Below are positions 1 through 6,881 of a stretch of 33,137 nt of DNA, one piece after another (the stretch's first letter is position 1; every line of letters begins with the position of its first letter). The notes beneath the pieces were generated by a model that was not told the DNA's origin, ran no database searches, and was given only the letters and a program-made list of their open reading frames with translations. Source of the DNA: Fidelibacterota bacterium UBA2986 (GTDB lineage Bacteria > Fidelibacterota > Marinisomatia > Marinisomatales > AB-629-J13); NCBI GenBank assembly GCA_002346675.1, contig DEAI01000032.1, positions 1-33,137 of the forward strand, given 5' to 3'. The position numbers were made by a program, and so were the translations under genes.

Positions 1-169
1 CCTGTAAGGATTTTGAAATTGCGTAACCAGCTGTATCATCCTGTGCGGTATTGATTCGCTTACCTGATGCAAGGCGTGCCTGACGAACACCAATGTCATT
101 ATTGATGTCATACAAGGACTTAAGAGAATCCATTGCCTGGATATTAGCTCCAATTCTGAAAAGACTCAT
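1..169 (-). CDS. Flagellin, N-terminal part (gene runs off the window)
   Basis: The start of a second flagellin, the filament subunit exported by the flagellar type III apparatus. Only 56 codons are visible. They begin MSLFRIGANIQAMDSLKSLY and contain the D0/D1 signature RLASGKRINTAQDDTAGYA, nearly identical to the complete flagellin at 805-1650 (RLASGKRINTAKDDTAGYA). The ATG is complementary to 167-169. A strong ribosome binding site, GGAGG (complement of 177-181), lies 7 nt upstream and fixes the start. The rest of the protein lies to the left of the window, so its length and C-terminus cannot be judged. It is a paralogue of its neighbour with moderate divergence outside the signature. Confidence 0.95.
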   Translation of the reverse strand, partial: MSLFRIGANIQAMDSLKSLYDINNDIGVRQARLASGKRINTAQDDTAGYAISKSLQ

Positions 170-203
170 TTTTATTCCTCCGTTTAATTATTTATCTATC
201 ACT

Positions 204-222
204 AAAAGGGAAAATCCCTTTT
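204..222 (-). other. Leader hairpin upstream of the flagellin at 1-169
   Basis: A perfect 8-bp inverted repeat, AAAAGGGA (204-211) and TCCCTTTT (215-222), with a 3-nt loop, lies in the 5' leader about 35 nt before the flagellin ATG. No T-tract follows on the minus strand, so it is unlikely to be a terminator. A role in mRNA stability or translation is inference. Confidence 0.5.
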
Positions 223-256
223 GTAGCTATTTCTAGCCCTTTATTCATTGACAACA

Positions 257-264
257 TTATCGGA
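257..264 (-). promoter_or_regulatory. Candidate sigma-28 (FliA) -10 element for the flagellin at 1-169
   Basis: The minus strand reads TCCGATAA, seven of eight matches to the sigma-28 -10 consensus GCCGATAA. No TAAA box sits at the usual 15-16 nt upstream. The nearest TAAA (286-289) is about 21 nt away, so only the -10 supports this call. The position, about 90 nt before the flagellin ATG, fits a class 3 flagellar promoter. Confidence 0.45.
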
Positions 265-464
265 AGATTATGAAAATTGATAAAATTTATGGATTATTTA
301 CTAGTAATTAATAATAATCAATAAAAATAAATAACGCTATTCAGCAATAATCAATATAATTAAATATTATATACTAATAATAGTATATATTTATTTATAT
401 ACAGTTAAAATCTTTAAAATATAATAAAATAGTATAAAATTAAATGTTAATTATATATAATAAT

Positions 465-495
465 AAAAGCCCCCTACATATTGAGGGGGCTTTTT
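465..495 (-). terminator. Rho-independent terminator after the HTH gene
   Basis: An 11-bp perfect stem, AAAAGCCCCCT (465-475) and AGGGGGCTTTT (484-494), with an 8-nt loop and flanking A/T runs. It lies about 30 bp beyond the stop codon of the HTH gene on the minus strand. Because both arms carry A/T tails, it could work in both directions. It separates the HTH gene from the downstream flagellin transcript. Confidence 0.9.
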
Positions 496-524
496 GCAGT
501 GTGCTACCTATTTTTCTTTTCAGT

Positions 525-719
525 TTACAATTGGAATTCTTTTAATTTGTCCTGCAGCATTTCGTCAAACATCTTATCCAGGTGTTCTTGTTTGACTTTC
601 CACTGACCTCCAATCTTTAAAGCAGGAATCTTTCTCTGTTTTACTAACCGATAAACCGTCTGTTGTTTGATTTTTAGGTAACTTGCGACTTCCTTTATTC
701 CTAAGATTCCTTCTCTCAT
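525..719 (-). CDS. Excisionase-type helix-turn-helix DNA-binding protein
   Basis: A 64-aa protein that is almost entirely one winged-HTH domain of the MerR/excisionase (HTH_17) type. GIKEVASYLKIKQQTVYRLV forms the HTH and KIPALKIGGQWKV the wing, followed by a short charged helix. Family members bind DNA, either as recombination directionality factors or as small transcription regulators. No integrase or phage gene is nearby, so a regulatory role is more likely than prophage excision. The start is supported by AAAGGAG (complement of 727-733). It lies 85 bp downstream of the flagellin at 805-1650 and is followed by a strong terminator, so the two may share a transcript. A link to flagellar control is inference. 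Confidence 0.85.
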   Translation of the reverse strand: MREGILGIKEVASYLKIKQQTVYRLVKQRKIPALKIGGQWKVKQEHLDKMFDEMLQDKLKEFQL

Positions 720-755
720 ATTTTGCTCCTTTAATTGATTTTAATATTCAATGAA

Positions 756-784
756 GGGGAAGAACTCTATTTATTGCCTTCCCC
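756..784 (-). other. Hairpin between flagellin stop and HTH gene
   Basis: A 7-bp perfect inverted repeat, GGGGAAG (756-762) and CTTCCCC (778-784), begins 20 bp beyond the flagellin stop on the minus strand. No clear T-tract follows, so it may be a weak terminator or a 3' processing and stability element that separates flagellin and HTH expression. Confidence 0.45.
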
Positions 785-804
785 GTAGTTCATCTCTAAT
801 CAAT

Positions 805-1650
805 TTATCGGAACAATGAGAGGACTATCTGAGGAGCTGAATTAGCTTGACTCAGTGCTGATATGCCTGTCTGCTGTACGATCTGATGCTTTAGGAATTG
901 TATCTGCTCATGTGCCATATCGGCATCTTCGAAATCACTTAGTGTGGCTTCAGTGTTTTTTGCAGTTATAGATAGTGCATCTGATTTCAGACCAAGTCTG
1001 ATGATTGTATCACCAATTCCTTGAATTACATTTGCCAGGGCAGTAATTGCATCATCTACAGCTCCAATGGCGAGATTTGATTTGACTGTATCCTCAAGCG
1101 AGTAGACATCGCCAGTTGTACCCATACTGGATAAATCCGTAGTTCCGCCTATGGCCTCGGATGACGAATCAGAGAGGGCTATTGCAAGATTATCATCTTC
1201 ATCTGACCCCACATGAAACGTAAAAGTACTACCAAAGATATTATCTCCATTCCATTTAGCTTGGACAGCAATATCATCTAGTTCATCTAACAGCTCTTTA
1301 ACCTGATTCCTGATAGCGGTACGTTGATCATCATTCAGACTTGAATCTGCAGATTGTACTGTTTTATTTTTTATAGTCATCAATACATCCATCTGGGCTT
1401 GATAACCACCTTCTCCAATGGCAAGGATGCTTTTTGCATTCTGCACATTGCTTAAAGCTGCTCTTAATCCTAAAGATCTAGACTCTAGGGAGCGTGAAAT
1501 TGCATAACCGGCAGTATCATCTTTTGCTGTATTAATTCGTTTCCCTGAAGCAAGCCGTGACTGAGCAACGCTTATTTCACTATTTGATCGGTAAAGGGAA
1601 TTCAAAGCGTTTAACGCCGATGTATTCGCATGTATTTTGAAAAGACTCAT
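805..1650 (-). CDS. Flagellin (complete)
   Basis: A 281-aa flagellin, short but complete. The N-terminal D0/D1 region (about residues 1-140) has RLASGKRINTAKDDTAGYA. The C-terminal D1/D0 region (about 195-281) ends in the canonical QTGISALSQANSAPQIVLSL followed by FR. The variable D2/D3 part is reduced to about 50 residues rich in Asp, Ser and Thr, which would suit O-glycosylation. The ATG follows GGAGG (complement of 1657-1661), and a sigma-28 promoter lies at 1776-1803. A truncated paralogue is at 1-169. Two GT2-TPR glycosyltransferases lie upstream on the same strand. Confidence 0.97.
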   Translation of the reverse strand: MSLFKIHANTSALNALNSLYRSNSEISVAQSRLASGKRINTAKDDTAGYAISRSLESRSLGLRAALSNVQNAKSILAIGEGGYQAQMDVLMTIKNKTVQSADSSLNDDQRTAIRNQVKELLDELDDIAVQAKWNGDNIFGSTFTFHVGSDEDDNLAIALSDSSSEAIGGTTDLSSMGTTGDVYSLEDTVKSNLAIGAVDDAITALANVIQGIGDTIIRLGLKSDALSITAKNTEATLSDFEDADMAHEQIQFLKHQIVQQTGISALSQANSAPQIVLSLFR

Positions 1651-1752
1651 TTTAAACCTCCGTGCTTATTTGTTCGATGACATCCTTGTCATTGAGTCAT
1701 TAAATTAACTTGTAGATAAAAAATCACTGCGGATATCTTATCTCTTTTCTCT

Positions 1753-1770
1753 TTGAGCTTTATGGCTCAA
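1753..1770 (-). other. Hairpin at the predicted 5' end of the flagellin mRNA
   Basis: A perfect 6-bp inverted repeat, TTGAGC (1753-1758) and GCTCAA (1765-1770), with a 6-nt loop. The sigma-28 -10 box ends at 1776, so transcription should start at about 1769, which puts this stem at the very 5' end of the transcript. Such 5' stems often protect abundant mRNAs from decay. The function is inference. Confidence 0.5.
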
Positions 1771-1775
1771 TTAGA

Positions 1776-1803
1776 GTATCGGCACTAAAAACAATAAACT
1801 TTA
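1776..1803 (-). promoter_or_regulatory. Sigma-28 (FliA) promoter of the flagellin
   Basis: On the minus strand the -35 reads TAAAGTTT (1796-1803), an exact match to the sigma-28 consensus. Twelve nt later comes the -10 GCCGATAC (1776-1783), seven of eight matches to GCCGATAA. The spacer is one nt longer than the usual 11. It lies 126 nt upstream of the flagellin ATG. This implies a FliA-type sigma factor elsewhere in the genome and late-class control of filament synthesis. Confidence 0.8.
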
Positions 1804-1960
1804 ATAAAAATGATAAATATTTATATAAATAAATCAATAATAAATTAAAAACAGTGCAAAACATCGATAAATATGATTAATGTGTAATAATAATATCATT
1901 ATATAACTAAATATAAATAATGATAATAAAAACAATATATTAATAACTATACATTAATAT

Positions 1961-3322
1961 TTATAATAAGCTATTAAGCTTTAATATATATTTTTCAGCT
2001 TTCTCTCTGTTACCTTTTTTTGCATAAAGCGCAGAGATTCTTTTTAAAATGGTTATATCTGCCCCATAATTCTTATCCACTTTTAGATACAGATTTAGAG
2101 CTTTATTCAGCTGGTTTGTCTTTATATATGATTGACCTAAAATATCATATATATCTAAATCAACTTCTTTATTATCATCAATATATTTAATTAATATTTG
2201 AATTAACTTATTCCACTCCTGCAGTTTAGAAGATATTTCAATTATCTTTCCTAAAATTGATTTAGAAAACTCTTTTCCATCTAATTGTATAAAAGACTCC
2301 AGCGCTTTGTGATAATTACCTACTTTTATATATGTGTTGGCAATCGTTTTTAAAATTTTTTGTTCAGAAATTAACTTATCATTTCTAACCATCTCATTTG
2401 AAGAGTTCATCCTCTTGGTATTTTCCAAAAGTTTGGTAAGGTATTCTATTGAGAGACGGTAATCTTTTTTATTTTCTGAACATTTATATAGCATATAATA
2501 ACCCCCCGATTGAATAGGCTCTAATTCAATAGACCTTCTAGAGGATTGTTCTGCTTTCTCCCAATTTCCTAAAAACGAAAATGTTTGTGCCAATACATTT
2601 AATGCGCTCACATGGAGATGCCTATTTAAATTTCCAGATTTTATTGCAATCTTAAAGTGATCTATAGCTTTTTCATGATATTTCAATCCGCTATAATTTT
2701 GCGCTAATGTATAGTGAGCATACGCATAGTCTTTTTTCTCTTTAACCATTTTTTCCAGTATTGGAAGATTTCGGATCAACTTCTTACGATATTCTTCTGC
2801 TGAAAGGTTATATCCTTCATGAATTATATGCATCTCTGAAATCACCTCTTTTAATCCTGCATCTATTGCCGAATTATATATTTGTTCATGGATACGATTT
2901 TCAAATTGAATATCTAGTCCATTAGGAAATAGTCTATGTGCATCTGAATATGTGACCTTATTTTCAAATTCATTTTTGCTGCTTATTTTGATGCTATAAA
3001 AATAATTTTTATTATTATTACCTGTTATTTGTTTTAATTCTGAGATTGAGCTCTGGTCCAAAGTCTCATCCGCGTCCATCCATAATATCCACTCTCCTTT
3101 AGCATATTTTATGGATTCATTTCTAGCTTTTGCAAAATGGTCACTCCACTCATAATTATATACCTCTGCACCAAAAGATCTCGCAATTTTAATTGTTTTA
3201 TCTAATGAGCCTGTGTCAACAATTACGATTTGATCTGCGACATCTTTAACACTATTAAGGCACAGAGGAAGAGATTTTTCTTCATCTCTTACAATCATAC
3301 ATAGTGAAATGTTGGTACTCAT
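1961..3322 (-). CDS. Family 2 glycosyltransferase with TPR repeats (copy A)
   Basis: A 453-aa cytoplasmic protein. Residues about 5-200 form a GT-A glycosyltransferase family 2 domain: SLCMIVRDEE at the N-terminus, VDTGS (35-39), and the metal/nucleotide-sugar binding DAD (83-85) in WMDADE. Residues about 200-453 are tetratricopeptide repeats (for example KALESFIQLDG, KALNLYLKVDK), suitable for protein-acceptor binding. The architecture resembles SunS and TPR-type flagellin glycosyltransferases, in which the TPRs dock the protein substrate. Its ATG overlaps the TGA of copy B by 4 bp (ATGA at 3319-3322), so translation is probably coupled. Flagellin lies directly downstream on the same strand, so flagellin glycosylation is a reasonable inference. 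The sugar cannot be predicted. Confidence 0.88.
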   Translation of the reverse strand: MSTNISLCMIVRDEEKSLPLCLNSVKDVADQIVIVDTGSLDKTIKIARSFGAEVYNYEWSDHFAKARNESIKYAKGEWILWMDADETLDQSSISELKQITGNNNKNYFYSIKISSKNEFENKVTYSDAHRLFPNGLDIQFENRIHEQIYNSAIDAGLKEVISEMHIIHEGYNLSAEEYRKKLIRNLPILEKMVKEKKDYAYAHYTLAQNYSGLKYHEKAIDHFKIAIKSGNLNRHLHVSALNVLAQTFSFLGNWEKAEQSSRRSIELEPIQSGGYYMLYKCSENKKDYRLSIEYLTKLLENTKRMNSSNEMVRNDKLISEQKILKTIANTYIKVGNYHKALESFIQLDGKEFSKSILGKIIEISSKLQEWNKLIQILIKYIDDNKEVDLDIYDILGQSYIKTNQLNKALNLYLKVDKNYGADITILKRISALYAKKGNREKAEKYILKLNSLL

Positions 3323-4698
3323 GCGATAGAGGTCAATAGCTCTGAAGCTCTATCCATTCTACCCTTTTTTGCATATATTCCAGCTAGTGTCTTTATTGTA
3401 TAGGTATTTTTGTGGTTATTATCTACTAAATTTTGAAAAATAGGTAGTGCATTCTCATAGTCACTTTTTAATAAATATAGAAAACCACATATCTCGTATA
3501 ATACATTTAAATCTGGGCCAGTATATTCAGAGTCTTTAATTGAACCAATAAATTTATCTCTCTCAATATCATCCCACTCATAGAAGATTTGTTTCATCTC
3601 ATCATATCCGCCACAAGCACTCCAAAGGTCAATCATTAAATTTAGAGAGAGCTCTCTATTCAAGTTGAACATATTTATTTTTATGGAAAAACCTTTTATA
3701 TGATTGATTGAAAAGACACTATCTAGCGCATTTCCTGATTTAGAACTCTTAGCCCTCTCAATCTTTCTAGATAGTTTTTCTAAATGATCTATAGCTATTT
3801 GATATTGTTTTTGAGCAAATCCAATTTTTGCGAATTGATAGTGTGCTACAAACTGATTGGGAGCCGACTCTAAGGACCTCTCAACCTGAGTTTTCGCATT
3901 ATCTAAATCATTTTTTGATAAATAAATATCCGCGAGCGTTGTATATGCACTGGCAATTAACTGAGTTTCTCCTGAGTTTAGCTTTAAAAATTTAGTTAAA
4001 TGATAAATTGCTTTATCTTGAGTATTTTTATCACCTGAATAATGTTGACCCAATAAAAACTGTGGGAAAAAATCTTTTGGACTGTCCTCAATCATTCTGT
4101 GGAGTAGTGGCAAGTTCCTCTTTCGTTTCTTTTTCTGGTCAAACTTATCTGCGTCATAACCAAAATGGTCAATAATTATATTTGAATCTAAAATCTCAGC
4201 TTTCATTTCTTTCAAGCTGTAGGATATCTGTTCGTGAACTATGTTTCTAAATTGAATGCTAAAATGATTAGAAAACATCCTGTACGCGCTGCCATATCTT
4301 ATTTGATTACTTGAGATATTTTTTATTGTAACGTTTACTCCCAGAGGGCGGTGTGAGGTTTTCAATATAGATCTTAGCTCATCTTTAGAGTTGCTGTTCA
4401 ATCGCTCATCTGCATCCATCCACAATATCCACTTCCCTTTTGCATATTTTATCGATTCATTTCGGGCTCTTGAAAAATCATCACACCACTTGAAGTGGTG
4501 AACCTTTGCTCCATACTCTTCCGCTATGCGGACTGTATTATCATCAGAACCTGTATCGAGGATTATCATTTCATCCACAATATCTTTAACACTTTCCAAA
4601 CATGAGCTCAGATTTTTCTCTTCGTTCTTCACTATCATACAAAGAGATAACTGAATTTCAACAGGATTCTTTTTATTCATCTGATACTGATATATCAT
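3319..4698 (-). CDS. Family 2 glycosyltransferase with TPR repeats (copy B)
   Basis: A 459-aa paralogue of the downstream gene with the same architecture. The GT2 domain has SLCMIVKNEE, LDTGS (48-52) and WMDADE (DAD at 95-97). TPR-like helices follow (AIYHLTKFLKLN, ALPIFQNLVDN). The frame is open to 4716. I place the start at the ATG at 4698 because a weak GAGA lies upstream. ATG 4680 would align best with the N-terminus of copy A, and 4716 is also possible. All options overlap the end of rnhA by 8 to 44 bp. The two copies probably arose by tandem duplication and may add different sugars or act on different sites of the two flagellins. Confidence 0.85.
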   Translation of the reverse strand: MIYQYQMNKKNPVEIQLSLCMIVKNEEKNLSSCLESVKDIVDEMIILDTGSDDNTVRIAEEYGAKVHHFKWCDDFSRARNESIKYAKGKWILWMDADERLNSNSKDELRSILKTSHRPLGVNVTIKNISSNQIRYGSAYRMFSNHFSIQFRNIVHEQISYSLKEMKAEILDSNIIIDHFGYDADKFDQKKKRKRNLPLLHRMIEDSPKDFFPQFLLGQHYSGDKNTQDKAIYHLTKFLKLNSGETQLIASAYTTLADIYLSKNDLDNAKTQVERSLESAPNQFVAHYQFAKIGFAQKQYQIAIDHLEKLSRKIERAKSSKSGNALDSVFSINHIKGFSIKINMFNLNRELSLNLMIDLWSACGGYDEMKQIFYEWDDIERDKFIGSIKDSEYTGPDLNVLYEICGFLYLLKSDYENALPIFQNLVDNNHKNTYTIKTLAGIYAKKGRMDRASELLTSIA

Positions 4699-5119
4699 AG
4701 TATTCTCTAACAGCATCGTTAGCTAATTCATCAGCTCTCTCATTACCCGGATGACCAGAGTGGCCTTTTACCCATATCCATTTAATATTATATTTTTGAA
4801 CTAAGCTATCTAATTTCTGCCATAGCTCTTTATTCTTTACAGGCTTCTTTGCTGAAGTTTTCCAGTTGTTTCTCTTCCAATTAAAGATCCATTCACTTAT
4901 TCCATTTTTTACATATTTTGAGTCAGTTGTTACTTCTACTATTGTATTTGTATCTATTGATTTTATTCCCTCTATTACAGCAATTAATTCCATTCTATTG
5001 TTGGTTGTTAGTTGCTCATAGCCATTTAACTCTTTTTCATGTTCGCCTGACTTTATGAGGACGCCCCATCCACCCACACCTGGATTTCCCTTGCACGCAC
5101 CATCAGTGAAAATTTGCAC
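4673..5119 (-). CDS. rnhA: Ribonuclease HI
   Basis: RNase HI degrades the RNA strand of RNA-DNA hybrids (R-loops, Okazaki primers) in the cytoplasm. All parts of the catalytic DEDD core are visible: Asp in FTDGACKGNPG, Glu in NNRMEL, Asp in TTDSKYV, and Asp in the C-terminal NERADELA. The basic handle region has WKRNNWKTSAKKPVKNKELW. The frame is open to an ATG at 5140, which gives 155 aa. I prefer the GTG at 5119 (148 aa), because AAAGGAG sits 5 nt before it and V-Q-I-F-T-D-G fits the usual family start. Its 3' end overlaps the downstream glycosyltransferase gene. Confidence 0.95.
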   Translation of the reverse strand: MQIFTDGACKGNPGVGGWGVLIKSGEHEKELNGYEQLTTNNRMELIAVIEGIKSIDTNTIVEVTTDSKYVKNGISEWIFNWKRNNWKTSAKKPVKNKELWQKLDSLVQKYNIKWIWVKGHSGHPGNERADELANDAVREYYDISVSDE

Positions 5120-5124
5120 TCTTT

Positions 5125-5131
5125 CTCCTTT
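5125..5131 (-). promoter_or_regulatory. Ribosome binding site that decides the rnhA start
   Basis: The minus strand reads AAAGGAG here, 5 nt before a GTG at 5117-5119. The upstream ATG at 5138-5140 has no comparable site. This supports the shorter GTG-initiated RNase HI. Confidence 0.65.
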
Positions 5132-5336
5132 AAAGTCCATATCCGAATCTACCCACTATCACATAAATGTTTCTCACCTCAATTTTCGCTATCACCTTTT
5201 TTTACAAAGAGGTGGAAACAAAAAGCACAAAGAGTGTAGCGATTAATAAAAGTGTTGTGCTGCGGTTTGTTATATATTATTTGATAATTATCTGATGATC
5301 CTACACTCGTATGAATTCAAAATATTCTATATTAGA

Positions 5337-5903
5337 TTAGGTATTATAGAGATCACCCTTCGTATAGGATATAGATGAAGCTTTAGAAGTTTTGGCAAAA
5401 GATTTATTCGTAGTTGGCAATGACCCGTTTTTATTCTTTACTAAACAGCCTGCCATCATATCATGTAATCCTTGTTTTTTGTGAGTGAAAGCAACCATCA
5501 AAAATCCAATACCAATAATTAATGATGATATAAATTTACCAAAATATCTGCCTGAGGCTTTACCAAATGAAATTCTATTATCGTTTAAATCAGTAATAAT
5601 AATACCTAAAGCTATTTTACCAGGTGTACCTTGTTTTGCGGAAGATTCAAATGCAGCAAAATAAATCCAAGAAACAATTACGCCAACAATTTGACCTGCA
5701 ATCTCAAGAACCATATCCTCAACATAGGGATTATTAGATGCCATGATAAATCCAACTATTAAACCCGAAACCATGGCCATTAGCACAGTAATCAAGCTGT
5801 CTATAAAAGATGCTGCAACTCTCTTCCAAAATCCTATTCCAGCGAAAAAAAACGTGACCAAGGTGTGACCAAATTGGTAATATTTGACTACATTTGAGTA
5901 CAA
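5337..5903 (-). CDS. RDD family membrane protein
   Basis: An integral membrane protein of about 180 residues with the RDD-family pattern: GFWKRVAASFID (conserved Arg and Asp in the first helix), QGTPGKIALGI after the second helix, and QGLHDMMAGCLV near the end. Three or four hydrophobic segments are visible, followed by a polar tail. RDD proteins are poorly characterised, and some have been linked to ion transport. The start is unclear. An in-frame TAA lies directly before the TTG at 5903, the frame has no ATG before the RDD motif, and no ribosome binding site is visible for TTG 5903 or TTG 5861. The region contains an 8-T run, so a frameshift near the N-terminus is possible. Confidence 0.75.
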   Translation of the reverse strand: MYSNVVKYYQFGHTLVTFFFAGIGFWKRVAASFIDSLITVLMAMVSGLIVGFIMASNNPYVEDMVLEIAGQIVGVIVSWIYFAAFESSAKQGTPGKIALGIIITDLNDNRISFGKASGRYFGKFISSLIIGIGFLMVAFTHKKQGLHDMMAGCLVKNKNGSLPTTNKSFAKTSKASSISYTKGDLYNT

Positions 5904-5941
5904 TTAACTGCACTCAAAATCACCAGCAATTAAGGAAGGCT

Positions 5942-5981
5942 ATCGTCGGTAAATGCTAAAATATTTGCACTTACCGACGAT
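5942..5981 (-). other. Strong hairpin downstream of tRNA-Sec
   Basis: An 11-bp perfect inverted repeat, ATCGTCGGTAA (5942-5952) and TTACCGACGAT (5971-5981). A further TGC/GCA pair lies inside the loop. It starts 7 nt after the 3' end of the tRNA on the minus strand. No T-tract follows, so it may be a factor-assisted terminator, a processing site for the tRNA 3' end, or part of the RDD gene leader. Confidence 0.55.
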
Positions 5982-5987
5982 TTCAAA

Positions 5988-6083
5988 TGGCGGGAACGCC
6001 TGGGAATCGAACCCAGCTCCCGATTTATCATCAGGACAACGGTTTTGAAGACCGCAGTGGGCACCAGCCTCACACTCATTCCC
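5988..6083 (-). tRNA. selC: tRNA-Sec (anticodon TCA)
   Basis: A 96-nt tRNA including encoded CCA (complement of 5988-5990). On the minus strand it begins GGGAATGAG and ends CGTTCCCGCCA. The acceptor arm is extended to 8 positions with one mismatch. The anticodon stem GCGGT/ACCGT encloses the loop CTTCAAA, so the anticodon is TCA (6046-6048), which reads UGA. The long variable arm has a 7-bp stem, TCCTGAT/ATCGGGA. The T arm is CTGGG-TTCGATT-CCCAG. The length, long variable arm and UCA anticodon identify a selenocysteine tRNA rather than tRNA-Ser or a suppressor. It lies 6 bp after the SPOR gene stop. It supplies the machinery needed by the UGA-containing gene at 31701-32375. Confidence 0.95.
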
Positions 6084-6089
6084 TTAATA

Positions 6090-6881
6090 TTATTGTCTAA
6101 TTATCTGATAATCTAATTCAAAATTATTTCTCAATTCTACAGCCATTTCTTTTGCAAATTTTCGACTCTCAAATGGCCCAACTCTAACTGCAAATAATGA
6201 TTTATTTTTAGGGAGACTGTTTACAGATACAGAGTAACCACTAGCTCGCAATTTTTTTGAGAGGTTAGCAGCGTTTTGCTTAACACCGAACACACCTACC
6301 TGAATCATCCAATCTCCTACCTTATTCGCTATTTCATTGATCGCTGCTTTATTAGTTTGAATTTTAAGTCCCCTGATGGATTTAGGATAATATCCCAAAT
6401 CACTTTGTTTTAAATAATAATTTGGAAACTTTTTAAAGAATTTGTTGACAGCCCACTGGGCAGAATCTAACTCACCTGTAGCGTCATAGCTTCGAATCAT
6501 CATCCCTATAGTTTTAGATAAATCCTTAGACCGTGGATATCTAAATATATTTTTCTTAAGGTGTTTCGATGCCTGACCATATAAACCCAGAGCATAAAGA
6601 TATTGTCCAATTTTATTGGATGCTTTTTCAGCATAAATAGATTTTGAATGTTTCTTGATAATTTCTCTATAGATCTCAACAGCGGACTCTCCATCCATCA
6701 TAGTAGCTCCTGTATAATAGAGAACCCCGGGATCTTTTGGATACTTTTTTTTTAGTTTAGGTAATATCTGTTTAATTTTTTTTAACTCTCCTTTTTCAGC
6801 TAGAATAGATAGAGAGTCTAAGCTCTGGGTTACCCCATATGATAGTAATCCCAAAATAATAAAGAGAGTTTGATATATCAC
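6090..6881 (-). CDS. TPR and SPOR domain envelope protein
   Basis: A 263-aa protein. A hydrophobic N-terminal signal (residues 1-18) is followed by TPR-like helices (about 20-170; for example VLYYTGATMMDGESAVEIYR) and a C-terminal SPOR domain (about 188-262: WMIQVGVFGVKQNAANLSKK, then LFAVRVGPFESRKFAKEMA). SPOR domains bind denuded septal peptidoglycan, so a periplasmic role in cell-wall or division processes is likely. The start is GTG (complement of 6879-6881), overlapping the TGA of the upstream TPR gene by 4 bp (GTGA), which indicates translational coupling. tRNA-Sec follows within 6 bp and is probably on the same transcript. Confidence 0.85.
   Translation of the reverse strand: MIYQTLFIILGLLSYGVTQSLDSLSILAEKGELKKIKQILPKLKKKYPKDPGVLYYTGATMMDGESAVEIYREIIKKHSKSIYAEKASNKIGQYLYALGLYGQASKHLKKNIFRYPRSKDLSKTIGMMIRSYDATGELDSAQWAVNKFFKKFPNYYLKQSDLGYYPKSIRGLKIQTNKAAINEIANKVGDWMIQVGVFGVKQNAANLSKKLRASGYSVSVNSLPKNKSLFAVRVGPFESRKFAKEMAVELRNNFELDYQIIRQ

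Larger units (their letters stand above)
170..524. other. AT-rich intergenic region between flagellin and HTH gene
   Basis: A 355-bp stretch without a gene. It holds, right to left on the minus strand: the terminator of the HTH gene (465-495), a very AT-rich segment (about 285-460, almost only A and T), a sigma-28-like -10 element (257-264), and a leader with a hairpin (204-222) and GGAGG site before the flagellin at 169. I see no ORF in it. Confidence 0.7.
1651..1960. other. Flagellin promoter and leader region
   Basis: A 310-bp stretch without a gene. It contains the flagellin GGAGG site (1657-1661), a leader of about 120 nt, the hairpin at 1753-1770, the sigma-28 promoter at 1776-1803 and an extremely AT-rich block (about 1800-1960). 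That block separates it from the glycosyltransferase gene. I see no convincing terminator for the glycosyltransferase. Confidence 0.7.

Noticed and set aside
525..719. Prophage or integrative element marked by the excisionase-like gene
   Set aside because: No integrase, attachment-site repeat, or phage gene is present, and tRNA-Sec about 5 kb away is intact without a duplicated end.
5224..5261. Inverted repeat AGCACAA/TTGTGCT upstream of rnhA
   Set aside because: Seven base pairs with a 24-nt loop in AT-rich DNA is within chance. No gene boundary or T-tract supports a terminator.
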